Assembly (NCBI GenBank): GCA_963969345.1 | Contig: OZ017767.1 | Location: 6,786,739-6,850,738 of the forward strand | DNA length: 64,000 bases | Reading direction: 5' to 3' | Origin: Turbatrix aceti | Taxonomy: Eukaryota; Nematoda; Chromadorea; Rhabditida; Panagrolaimidae | Shown: in pieces, positions 1 to 10,349 of the stretch | Position numbering within the stretch: position 1 is the first letter of the stretch | How the letters are laid out: each line of letters opens with the position of its first letter | Program-made: the position numbers and the translations under genes | The notes under the pieces: generated by a model | What the model was told of the DNA's origin: nothing | Databases searched by the model: none | What the model saw: only the letters and a program-made list of their open reading frames with translations

Positions 1-2398
1 TGTCAGCGGGAAGTTAGGCCCGGGTAAGCCCCTGGACTCGTTTTCTCGCGTTGTAATGCGTCTACTTGGCGAGAAAAAAAAAAGCATTTGTCATGCCGCC
101 GCCGTCGCCGCTGCGCCGCCGTCGCCGTGCAAGGGAAATTCATCAATGGGAGGATATTTGGCTTTCTTCGCGAACGAACGCAGCCAGCAGGCTATGGTCA
201 CAAAATATTCAACTTGACAGGCTGTCCGGTGGCAAAAACACCTGATGGTCGACGGGGACGTTTATCAAAAAAATATTGTGAGACGCAAAAAATGCAAATG
301 TCGAATGAGTGAATTTTGCGAGGACGTGCCTGTGCTTGTATCTGCCAACAAAAACAGAAACAAGGTAACATGAGCGCAAATGTTTTTTTTTTCTACTTTT
401 GTTGCAGCAGACAGTGTTGGTATTGACAGCGGAATGGGACATGGCCTAGGTTTCTCACTTCACTTTTGACAGCTTTTTTGGCCACCTTCGCCGGGGGAAT
501 GCCACCCGAGACGGGCGCACGTGCACGTGGCAGCGGTTGTATACAGCGCCAAAAATAGCATGTAAACTCTAATTTGCAGACTATATAGCGGAAGAAAAAA
601 AAAGAAAAAAAGTTGTTTTCGTTTTTTTTTCAACGCATCCGGGATCAAGACTGCCACTTTTTTTACGACTAATCAAAATCAGGCATTCCGGTGTAAAAAA
701 AATTGTGTAAAAAAGTAGCGAAGTGACAGGTGTCAACGAACAAACCCCTGCTTTTTTAATGGTTTCGATTAATTTTATTAGGACAAAAACAAATGACATA
801 TGTATCCAAGATCCAAGTATATTAAAAATTTGCTGTTGTGAGAAAAAAATATGTCATCGGACCCAGAAGTCAAACAAAAGGGAAACGAACGTGACTGGAA
901 CGAGATATGTATTATATATACGATGCCAAAGTTTTTCATAAACAAAAAAATTTTACACCCTGCGGATAGGGTCTTTGACGTCATCATTGTTTTTAATGGG
1001 AGAAAAAGCACATTTTGGCACTCTTGAGACTTTTTTGATACTTTTGATACAGGGTCACAAGTAAGTACGGACGCTCAACCCAGCAGCGGGGCAAAGGCTG
1101 ACAATGAGTCGAAGTTGGCCTCTGCCACCCAGGGGGACCAGTACGAGATTCTAATGACCCTCAAAGGGAGTGCTCTCTGACCGCACGACACTTCCGGACG
1201 CGATGTCAACATGCATGGGTCTCGTAAATCGCCCGAGGGGATCTACAAGGAGCTTCACGTTTGCGTTCGTTTGAGTGCTGCTTTTTTTCTCTGGAGGCCA
1301 ATGAAGCAGGATCGTACTTTGCACAGCTCATTTTCTTTTGTTTTTCGAAAACATGTTTGAAAAAAAAACATGATTTGAGGTCAAAGAAAAATTTGGTGGC
1401 CTCGAGAACGTCATACGAAAGAAACATTATCAAAAAAAATCCAAAACCCCGCATTTTTCTCCAATCAATCATTTATTTGCAAAAACAACTACAGTACCCC
1501 CGAGTGTGCCATCAACATTTGGATGACATTTTGGCTGTTCAAAATGTGTGTATTTCCCCCAAAGTGCATTGGCCGTGACAAATAATGTTGTTCCTTCTTC
1601 ATGATTTACCGCTCGTTGTTTAAAATCCAATCCCGTGCAAAGTCTACAACCATGGTTGCATGTTTTGCAAAAATAATGCATATTTGTTTTTTCTATTTTT
1701 TTTTTCACAATTATCTAAAAGTAAGTGTTGGAATGTTATTTGGGGTGTGCTACTTGCAAGGTGACACCTCGAGTACATACTATTCTTCACGTGAAAGGTG
1801 TGTTTGCAAAGTTGTGTCATACCGGGAGTCGGGAGTCAGGGGTCTGGTGTACTCTCGATTCGACTAAAAATCAGATTGCAATTTATTTTACATAAAGTTG
1901 TGCAACTCAAATTTGAAAAAAAACTAAAAAATACAGATTTTTTGAAAAAAATAAAAAAAAACCTGCAGTTCTATATAAAAAACATGGCACAATACTGTCT
2001 TCAAAATTCCCATTTAAGTTTCATTTTTTCTCTCCAACAAGTTCAATAACGTGCAAATTTCTATTGTTTTCACCGTCTGCGAAGAAGAAATTGCTTCTGA
2101 TTCAGTCAGCATCTAAATTAGACGCCCGGCTTCGATGTTTCTGTTTTCATAATAAAAAAAAACAAAAAAAAAACAACGCATTGTCTGATGTAAGAATCAC
2201 GCACTTCTGACTGAAAAGGAAACACGACACGTCTACTACAGAGCTTCGCTGCAGACGACAGACCACAGACGCGGAAGTTGTGGAAAAGAGCCGGATTACG
2301 ACCGGAAGCAGCACGTAGTAGATCCGTGCACGAGACAGTGCACTCTTTTACCCCTCTGCACGATGTTGCATGAAATACGCTACGCTTTCCGCATCGCT
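1..2398. other. Left-edge stretch without a recognisable gene
   Basis: Both strands were read for exon-like blocks. The few short open frames lack family motifs, and A-run/T-run filler interrupts them. The segment 1030-1260 is less AT-rich than its surroundings but shows no RNA-gene signature that I recognise. No tRNA B-box was seen. The sequence may be distal regulatory DNA or part of a gene lying to the left of the window. Confidence 0.5.
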
Positions 2399-2648
2399 AA
2401 CCTGAATAATATGTATTTTGCCGTTCTAGCGCACCTTTTCGCCCATCCTCAATTTTCTCATTTTTAAGCCTTAAAAGGCTTATTTTCATTGATTTTGTGT
2501 CTCAACTCTTCGAAAATGTGTCATTTTAAACAATTTTCAAAAATGGTAAAAAGGTCGAAATGCGCTACCTTGAAAATGTGGTCGAAATGGATGATCAAAT
2601 GGTCGAGAAAAGTGCGCTAACATTTTGAATGAAAATAATATTCAATAA

Positions 2649-2795
2649 ATGGTGAAGTCCAGAGGATCTGCGTCGCAAGCTCCTCCAGGAGTGCCTGAGA
2701 ATCTAAGATTCGATAAAAACCTTGGAGCTCTAACAAATAGTGATCTTGAAGAACTTGTAAAATTATTAAAGATAAGAAACTTCAGAGAAATCTGA
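2649..2795 (+). CDS. Short ORF inside the TIR element, 48 aa, unknown
   Basis: An ATG-initiated frame of 49 codons ends in TGA, 208 bp inside the left inverted repeat. The product is hydrophilic. It starts MVKSRGSASQAPPG and ends in a leucine/lysine-rich helix-like stretch (SDLEELVKLLKIRNF). No family is recognised. It could be a real small protein of the element, the first exon of a longer gene, or chance. Its codons look less random than neighbouring sequence, which is the only support. It points away from the left terminus, toward the protease gene. Confidence 0.3.
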   Translation: MVKSRGSASQAPPGVPENLRFDKNLGALTNSDLEELVKLLKIRNFREI

Positions 2796-2944
2796 GAGAC
2801 ACATTACCATCACAAGGGATACAACCAAGAGAAGTAGGCACTAACACGTGAATAACATACCTTTATACATTTATGAGAATAATAGAGAAACGGTGAAAAC
2901 AAGTAAAAAGGGAAAACTATCGATGAAAGATATTCATCAAGAAT

Positions 2945-3833
2945 TTACTTTTTAATTAGTTTAAAGCTATCTTCATCCCAGTTGATATCCAAATTAAGCT
3001 TCAACTTGCGCAGCGAATCAATTCCCAGAATATTGGCATGCTCAAAATTTGTGCCAACTTTGCTGACTTGACACTCGATTCGAGTCGACTGATCCTGAAT
3101 TTCATACAATATTACTTTCAAATAACAATAGTATAACAAACAAACCTGGATCGCGAATGAGTAGAACTGCCCGTCGACGACGTTTCCGGCACCAAAAAAA
3201 GACTCCAGGGTCTTGACAGTCAGACACGTAAATGGACTTCCCGTGTCAATGAGACACCAGACGTTGATGATTGGCGAATCGGGTTTTCGGGCCCGTTGGA
3301 AGATCAAAGGGACCATTAGCCTAGAGTTAGGTCCATGCAAGATTCCTTGTACAGGAAAAGCGGGATCTGAGAACGTCGCTGCACTGAAGTGCTTCACTTC
3401 TTGATCACGTCCAATCTGCAATAAGTTTTAACAATCCATACTATTTATAAAGCGCTAAAGCGTATGTTTGTGCCCTAGATCAGCCTTTAATGGGAATCTA
3501 CTAATCCGTTGCATTTGCAAAAAGATTGTTGTTTTTGTGTGGCCCAAGTTCTAATGGGGTGCATTAGTGGAATTTAGAAAGATGGTAAGGGTTTAGAAAT
3601 TCGTGCCGCAAAGCGACGCTGTACCGACTGGTAAGAAAAAAATCATTAAAAAACGCACCCTTTCCAACTCTTCTTCATTGATATCCTTGAGCGTGATGTC
3701 AAACTCATCATAGGGCATGGCCAGAACGCCAAATGAACTATCGGCTCCGCTTGAAGAAGATCCGCTCTGAAATTTAATTAAATAGGCGGATAAAAGTTAG
3801 TAAGACAGTGTATACCTGGTTATGATTATCCAT
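2945..3833 (-). CDS. Retropepsin-like aspartic protease protein (4 exons, 181 aa)
   Basis: Exons on the minus strand are 3833-3816, 3766-3659, 3415-3146 and 3094-2945. All junctions are phase 0 with GT..AG introns, and the last intron is 51 bp. The predicted protein has a Ser-rich acidic N-terminus and then an all-beta-looking domain. The catalytic motif is L-I-D-T-G-S near residue 99, and the flap and closing motif is I-L-G-I-D-S-L near residue 160. A single DTG(S) with a following hydrophobic-hydrophobic-Gly motif is the arrangement of retroviral-type proteases that act as dimers, unlike two-lobed pepsins. No gag, reverse transcriptase or integrase lies next to it. The gene lies wholly within the TIR element. 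TATATATA at 3936-3943 lies about 100 bp upstream. Possible roles are a domesticated retroelement protease carried as cargo or a DDI1-like protein; substrate unknown. Confidence 0.72.
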
Positions 3834-3935
3834 ACTTGACGATCAAGTTGATGATAGCCTAACCGTCAACAGCTCTCGATCTAAAAGTCAAAAATTTTTG
3901 AAAGCAACATTGAGAGGAAAGAATAATTGGTGCTG

Positions 3936-3943
3936 TATATATA
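3936..3943. promoter_or_regulatory. TATA-like box between element ORFs
   Basis: TATATATA is self-complementary and lies 103 bp upstream of the protease ATG (3833, minus strand). Another TATAAA lies at 3970-3975 on the plus strand. The assignment to the protease gene is by position only. Confidence 0.35.
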
Positions 3944-4129
3944 GACGACATACAAACTGGCGTCCTCTCTTATAAATGCGACAATCGATAGAGAGTGAGT
4001 AGAAATAAGTTGAGGAGAAAAAATAACAGTAATAATCACGGATGGGAAATTACAAATCAACGCAAACTACAGAAGAAGAGAAAGTCTTTGTATTCATAAA
4101 AGTTAGAATGTGGTGGAAGAATGAGATGT

Positions 4130-5195
4130 TGGCATGTTCTCTCCAAAAACGGGCAAAAAGTGCACAGAAAACGTCGGAACGGGTCTCTTTTCATGTGCGC
4201 AACGTGCGAGCGCGCGCCGAGCTGCGACGCACGCATACCGCTCTCTTCTTTCTCTCGGTTTTGCCCGTTTTTGACCAGTGCTGTCGGGTACCCGAAAATG
4301 TCGGGTACCCGACCCGAAGACGTTACCCGGACCCGAAAATTTCGGGTACCCGACCCGAAAACCCGATCCGGATCCGAAACTTTCGGGTACCCGACCCGGA
4401 CCCGGATCCGGATCCGAAACTTTCGGGTACCCGACCCGAAAACCCGAAATTTTTGCTTCCGGAACATATGCCTTGGCCGATGTATGTCAAATCTAGTTGA
4501 GCCACTCAATGTCCAGACGCACTAAAGAGCTTGTCTTGCGTGAGGAGCTTCTCTTTCATTGGATTTTTGTTGTTTTTTGCAACCCGAACCCGAAATTTTC
4601 GGGTACCCGATCCGGACCCGGACCCGGACCCGAAACTTTCGGGTACCCGACCCGAAATTCCGGGTATTTCGGGTCGGGTCCAAGTTCGGGTCGGGTTTCG
4701 GGTCGGGTACCCGACAGCACTGTTTTTGACCCTAGTTGGCGTTACAAAATGGTTTCTGTGGATAAAAAGGTATGCAAATAAATTTTTTCTTTGACTTCTT
4801 GAGAGAGCTAACAATATGTACTGTTAGAAATCACTGTGAAAACGGCCTCGGCGAGTAAAATACGGATGCTGGAGCCAAGCAACGGACGAAAATAGGCTCA
4901 AAATCCAGAAAACATGGTTTTTCAAAAAAATCAGATGTTGTTTGACAAAAGTAAATACACCAGTCGATTTCTCGTGCCAAGCTACCCCTGTGTACCAAAA
5001 ATCAGAATTTTTGAAACATTTTGAAAATTTGACGTCGGAAACTTCCAGAAGCCGTAGCTCCAGAATCCGGCATCTAAAAAATTTTTAAAAAGGGTATTTG
5101 GACCCATCCCATAGGTGCCTACAATTTTGGCACAAAACATCGGAAGGTGTAAAATGCCTGTGTCGTCGGAAATAAAAAAGCTCACAGAGTGGGTC
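4130..5195. mobile_element. Truncated TTAA fold-back element, copy nested in the TIR element
   Basis: The sequence from about 4130 to 5195 matches the centre and right arm of the complete fold-back at 31713-32775. Shared blocks include the GC-rich centre with CGTGCGAGCGCGCGCCG (4206-4222), the block with GGATGCTGGAGCCAAGCAACGGAC (4863-4886) and the terminal block ending at TTAA (5196-5199). The left arm is missing. The hAT MITE at 4276-4722 interrupts this copy. The right end lies about 60 bp inside the right terminus of the 2405-5258 element, so this copy inserted into that element. Confidence 0.75.
4276..4722. mobile_element. hAT-type MITE, 447 bp, 8-bp target duplication
   Basis: The left terminus CAGTGCTGTCGGGTACCCGA (4276-4295) is exactly inverted at the right end (4703-4722). 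The 8-bp TTTTTGAC occurs on both sides (4268-4275 and 4723-4730). CAGTG..CACTG ends with an 8-bp duplication are the hallmark of hAT transposons. There is no transposase, so it is non-autonomous. The interior holds eight copies of the palindrome CGGGTACCCG plus degenerate CCGGACCCG/CGGATCC units, giving a GC-rich island in AT-rich DNA. Removing the element restores the sequence TTTTTGACCCTAGTTGGCG, which resembles the homologous fold-back copy near 32308. Confidence 0.93.
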
Positions 5196-5264
5196 TTAAA
5201 ATGTGTAAAAATGAGAGTGGTCGAAAAGGTGCGCTAGAACGGCAAAATACATATTATTAACCTG

Positions 5265-8200
5265 GCCCAGCGGCAACTGCAGTTGGTTTGTTCCCTGACA
5301 AGTCTTCGAAGTTTGGCTTAAAATTTATTTTTAAAATTTTTTTTACTGTTATGAGTTTCAAAATAAATATTTTTTGCTGGTTTTATTACATTTGTCAAGA
5401 TGATTTCATTTCTAAAAAAAATCTGAGCTCTAATTTCAGCTATTTACATTCGAAAGATTGGCTGACGTATCATCGTATCGTAACTGTCACTACGTGCGAT
5501 ATTCGTGTGTTTCAATTGACACATTTTATCCCGGTGCAAGTGAACAAAAGAACTTTTTTTTTGTTGAAATTTGATGAGTCTGGTTGCTGACTAATATAGC
5601 TGAAAAAATCAAATAAAGATCTGGAAATATTATACCTTTATTAATAATAGAGGTGTGCTAACGTACAATACGATAGCTTTTTTTTTTAATTTTTTTTCGA
5701 ATGATTTCAAAATAACTCACGATGTCAGGTTATTTATTTTGAGTGATTTGAGTGATGATTGACTGCCTGATTTATCTTGTTTTTGTTCACATTTGCCTTG
5801 ATCTATAGTTGTTTTTTGTTTTTTTTTGTTTTTGTGGTCGTTAAAAAATCCCATGAGAATGGACCCTGACGTGTCGATCTTGATAATGATAGCAGCAACC
5901 AACTTGCTGTTTTTTCTGGCAAGTCGTTTGGAAACAAAAGGACAGGGAAGCAAACGTTTATCTTTCGTTCGGGGGATAAACCGGGGTAATTTCGAGATTT
6001 TGTGGCGTCACTATGTAAATTATCATGGGTTTTCACAAATCTTGCAAACTATACTCTTGTTTCCTGCCGCCTCGGTCGGACAAAGCAAATACGTTATCGC
6101 ATTACGCGATAATGCAATTAATTACGTATCGTAACAGTTACAGCTTATCTAACCAAGTACAAAGTGCTACTGGAATAAATTCTACGCGCTAACGCGCTTT
6201 CAACATCTGATTTTGGTGTTTAACGACGTAAAAAATCCAATTAGAAAAGATCGTGAACCCTGGCACCTACGCTTTTGCCTAAATTTGTTGCACTAAATTT
6301 TTTTATGTGAATAAAAAAACCAATGCAGAAAACATAATCAGATTGCATTTAAGACCGTATCCCACGTCATTTGAGGGTCAGGAGACCTTTTACGATAGTT
6401 AACGGTGCACTGCTTTTTTGTTTTTTTGGCACTAACGAGCGCCTTTATTTACACATTTAATCATTTATTCATTCATTCACTCGCGGCACACTCACGTGTC
6501 GGCTTCCAATTTGAGAAGCCTCCCCTCCGCGTGCCTAGGACGTGAATGTCGATGTCGTTGTCGTTGCCGATGTCTGTCTGTGCTTCGCTCGCTTCCATTT
6601 GACGAGTTCCTGTCTATTTTTTTCGCGTGTACTTTTCTACCCTCGTGAAATATTTAGCTGGAAGTGCGCTTGTGTTTAATGCAATTTCTTCAAAACGGCA
6701 CAAACTAAATAAATATTTATTTAGTTGTGCTTTAGTTCTGTTTTCACGTTTTTATAGATTTTACATGCATACTAGTACGTCTGGCGCGCGTAAAAAGTAT
6801 GTTTGTATTTTGTCGAGCAGAAAAAAAGTCCGGAAACGATCTCTGGTTCATTTAGTCATTCTGAACATGATGTTTCAAGTAAATGCCAACTTTTCTGTTT
6901 TGATTACTGTTTTCTTGGCTGCTTTCGCAAATCTTACGTTTCTTATTAGTCTCGTCAGGGTGCCAATTGAGGGCAGTCGTGCTTGTTGTAATATTTAGTT
7001 TGTAAATATTTTGTATCTGTTTATTAAACAAACATCGGTCGCACAGTGGATTCTGAGGTTGTGTACTGCTCACGATTCTTTGTTTCTTTTTTTTTCATTT
7101 TTCCATTCATCAGATTTTCCGGCCAGCCGTGGCCGTGGTGTGGCCTTGCGTGATTTTACGTAAAGCTGGGATAAACCGGATGATACCTGTCGGATGGCCT
7201 TTTGCCTCTTTAGTGGTGGGCTTTTTCCTGTCGTGATATGAATTTTTTTTTAAAAGCTGAGTGAGCACAATTTTTGTATCCAATTTTTTTATTTTTGCCA
7301 GAAAACATTTTTTTACGTTGTAACAACTGAAAATTGAATTTTTGGATTATTATATTTGGAAAAAAACCTAAAAGTTCAGCCACCAAGAAACCTGCTTTTC
7401 TTGTTCCCAGTGCCATTAAAAATCCAATATCAATATCAACTTTTTTATTATTGAAAATAATAAAACTGATTATGTGTCTCTGCGTTTATTTAATCCATTT
7501 TTTTGTCTGTAGTTCCGTTTTCTAAAGCATAAAAAGGAAAGGTGTTTGTTTCGGTCTGATTTTTCAGGTTTGTGCGGTTAAAAGAATTTTTTTGAATCCC
7601 AAAGAGCACGTGGACGTGGCCGACGTCTCTGATGACGCACCATCTTCTTCCGTAGAACTGCTGTCATTGTCAGAATGAGATGACGCGTTCCATTCTATTC
7701 CATGCCGTGTTGTGTGCAATTCATGCATACTCCCCTCCCGACTTGAAGCTCTCTGCAGAAGCATATTTTTTTTTTCTATTTCGGTAGTATCCACGCGTTG
7801 CACACGCACGCACGCAAAGAAGACGCTCTTCTCGGCATGCGGCACTGTCGGGCCTATCTTTTCCTCGATACGTGAATGCGCGATGCGATATGCAACTGGC
7901 CTTGCCTGGCTCATGCATTATGCATGCGTTGGCTGACGCTGACGCATGCACCCTTCCTCCGGGCCAAAGGCACACTTGCCTTGTACGGTGACCAACTTGA
8001 GCTGCTGCCAGCCAGACAGAAAAAAAAACAAGGATAAGGACAAGGACAAGGACATGCCGGCGTCATAACCATGACCGTTGTCCGTAGTCTTCGTCGAGGA
8101 AGCGTAGAAGAAGCGTAATTGAATAGTTTACGGCCCCTTGGCCCAAGCTTGGTTTCTTTCCGTCCTTTTTTTTCAACGGAGCTTCCATTCACTGAACTGC

Positions 8201-10349
8201 CCTGCAAAGCATGTTTTGCTGCTGCGAAGAGGCTTCCTCTTTTTTTTGCAGGATACGCAAGCACGTGTTTGTTTCGTCGAAAACCCGATAATCTCCCTAT
8301 ATCCTTAATCGAGAGTGTGTTTCATCTGGGGTAACGTCCTTTTGTGACGCATTAAGCTTATCTGTGTCCTCGTATTATTTTATTTTCACGGTCGCGAAGG
8401 GCAAACAGTCGTTTTTTTTGTGAAAAAAAAATTTTTTTTTCAAACAAATTTAAAACAAAATCTGTTCGCGAACGAACACGAACAAGTATTTTTTATAAAT
8501 TTTTTGAACACATTGTTTTTGTGTTCGAAAAATTTAACTTTGTTCGCAAACGAACACGAACAGAAAAATTTTAATTTGTTTGCGAACGAACGCGAACGTT
8601 CGCCCATCCCGGTGCAGCAAAAATTGAAAAAAAAAATATCCAGTAGGCGCAGATGCCTCCTCTTCTATTTCTGACTCCCCCGTATAAATGACGTGAGCTC
8701 GGGCCACGTCTTCGAGATGACCTCCTCGAAGACAATTAATTTTTTACGACCAAAAACCTCCCTGGCAACGCAACGGGAAGACGTTTGTTTCGAAAGCCAT
8801 ATATCCATCTTGTCAACTGTAACTGTAATGCCACACCAACCGATTCAACTTCCAAGAATATACCTGTCTTACCTGTGATGTTTGGCGTCTGACATGAGTT
8901 GAGTTGGGTTGAGTGAGTCGCACTTTTCAGCCAGACGACCCCCGCCGCCGCTGCCTCCTTCGAATATGTCTTGCATGAAATCCGTTAGCATGCACGTGCA
9001 CGTGTAGCAAGCAATCTTTGATCGTGTTGAACGTAGTGTGCGACGACTGTTTCTGTTTGTCTGACTCCCGAGGCTGATGTGAGGCTGAAGTAGCGCCGGC
9101 GCAACAATTACGCAACAACCGACAACCGGGGGCGCTGTTTCAGCGACGCTTGCAACTGAATGGATGTGGAACTGATGTGAAACAAAATCGCGTCGTTAAA
9201 ATTGCTGCAGCGTGCACACGCGTATATTTACGCGTCAACGCGCCTGCTGGGCCTAGGCCAGGCGCTGAAGAGGTTCAGTTCTTCGGTTAATTCTTCATTT
9301 TCTGCGGGATATTGAATTGCGCGTGTCGACTTATTTATTGATCTTTGTCTGTACACTGCAGCGGCGTGTCCCGTGCTCGTTCATTATTATCGATCGATTT
9401 GGGACAACGCCCGGAAGTCACGCTGCTGTCTCCATGCGTGGCGGCAGCGTGGCTTCCGTGAGTTTTTCTTGGTCTTGGTCTTGGTTGTCATTCGTGCGCG
9501 CGCGCGTACGTGCGTGACGCGGCGATCAGTGCCAGTGCCCCAGGGTTGAATGATGTATCCTCTTTTTTTATGCCATTCCGGTGACATGACATGAAAGATG
9601 CATATGCTCGTTTTCGCTTCTTACGTGGTGTAGTCTTTAGTCCAGGCGATTTATTGCAACCGCAGAAAAAACAAAAAAAAAACGAAAAAAAACTGAACTA
9701 ACTGCAACAACAATTTCTTGTTGTCCTTCTTCTCGTGATGCTTCTCCTCTTCGTTCATAAGCCGACTGGCTAGACGTAGTGCTTTGTGCTCGTCTGTTTA
9801 ATGAAACGTTTGCCCAATGGCGGTGGCGGTGGCGGTGGTGGCGCGAGTCTCACACGTTGTTTTTCATTTAATTTAGTTTTTCTGTCGTCGTGCTTGGCTT
9901 ATTTTTTTTCTGTCTGCCGGATGCATTTTGTGCCGGAGCCGCATGTTCATGTCTGAATTAGTTGTCCCACAAGGATTCAGGTGGATTAAATTGGCATTTT
10001 TTGAAGGCAAACTGGTAAAAACTAATTCCGCATGCGTTTTACGATTTTTTGAGGTTTTTGGTGTCTTATGACGAAAATGTTTATCACTGCGAATTTTTCG
10101 GTTTTGTCTATTTTTTGGTATCTCACCATGAATTTTTCGTTTTTCCCATGTTTTTCAGTGTCTCACCACGATTTTTTTTGTATGTTGTGATTTACGATGA
10201 TTTGACGTCTCTTTTGGGCATCGCGATGTTGCCAGGTGTTTTTTTGCAGTTCCCTTCACCCGTGAGCGTACACTTGCACTTTTGACCCTATCTACCTACC
10301 TACGTTGACGTCTTTGAGATGGTGATGATGATGATGTGACATTTTGCAG
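5265..10349. other. Gene-poor region upstream of the ataxin-1-like gene
   Basis: No coding exon is convincing on either strand. Local features are (GAA/GTC)-poor AT runs, a GTTCGCGAAC-type repeat (8396-8612), a (GGT)n run near 9830, a GAT/ATG run at 10320-10336, and several GC-richer blocks (7600-8300 and 8930-9560). The ataxin-1-like exon at 10350 begins directly after an acceptor, so at least one leader exon or the promoter of that gene must lie here. I could not pick it. A donor-like GTGAGT at 9461 follows a short ATG frame but has the wrong phase for a coding exon. Confidence 0.45.
8396..8612. repeat. GTTCGCGAAC-type dispersed repeat, copy 1
   Basis: Four units contain TTCG(C/A)GAACGAACACGAAC-like sequence separated by T/A-rich spacers. 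The edges read GGGCAAACAGTCG on the left and CGAACGTTCGCCCATCCC on the right. The same right-edge sequence, inverted, starts the copy at 29379 (GGGATGGGCGAACAGTCGG), so the family probably has GGGATGGGCGAAC termini. Confidence 0.65.

Larger units (their letters stand above)
2405..5258. mobile_element. 2.85-kb TIR element with 6-bp target duplication and a protease gene as cargo
   Basis: The ends are identical 37-bp inverted repeats, 2405-2441 and 5222-5258, with no mismatch, beginning AATAATATG. Weaker inverted similarity continues about 35 bp inward. The six bases AACCTG directly flank both ends (2399-2404 and 5259-5264), which fits a target-site duplication. Inside are a 48-codon ORF (+), a four-exon retropepsin-like gene (-), a truncated TTAA fold-back copy and a nested hAT MITE. 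No transposase, integrase or polymerase frame is visible, so the element is probably mobilised in trans. Six-bp duplications are known for Polinton/Maverick elements, but these termini, this size and the gene content do not match that class. The superfamily is therefore unassigned. Confidence 0.8.

Noticed and set aside
4042..4794. Several 100-150-codon frames on both strands
   Set aside because: They come from the palindromic GC-rich repeats of the hAT MITE, which are open in all frames.
2405..5258. Polinton/Maverick interpretation based on the 6-bp duplication
   Set aside because: Only 2.85 kb, ends start AATAAT, and there is no polymerase, integrase, capsid or packaging gene.
7564..7914. 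116-codon ATG frame on the minus strand with a Ser/Glu-rich C-terminus
   Set aside because: No family motif, no splice context, opposite-strand frames equally open; composition looks like ordinary regulatory DNA.
9317..9517. Candidate first coding exon of the ataxin-1-like gene ending at a GTGAGT donor
   Set aside because: The donor phase (0) does not fit the phase needed by the exon at 10350 (previous exon must end in phase 1).
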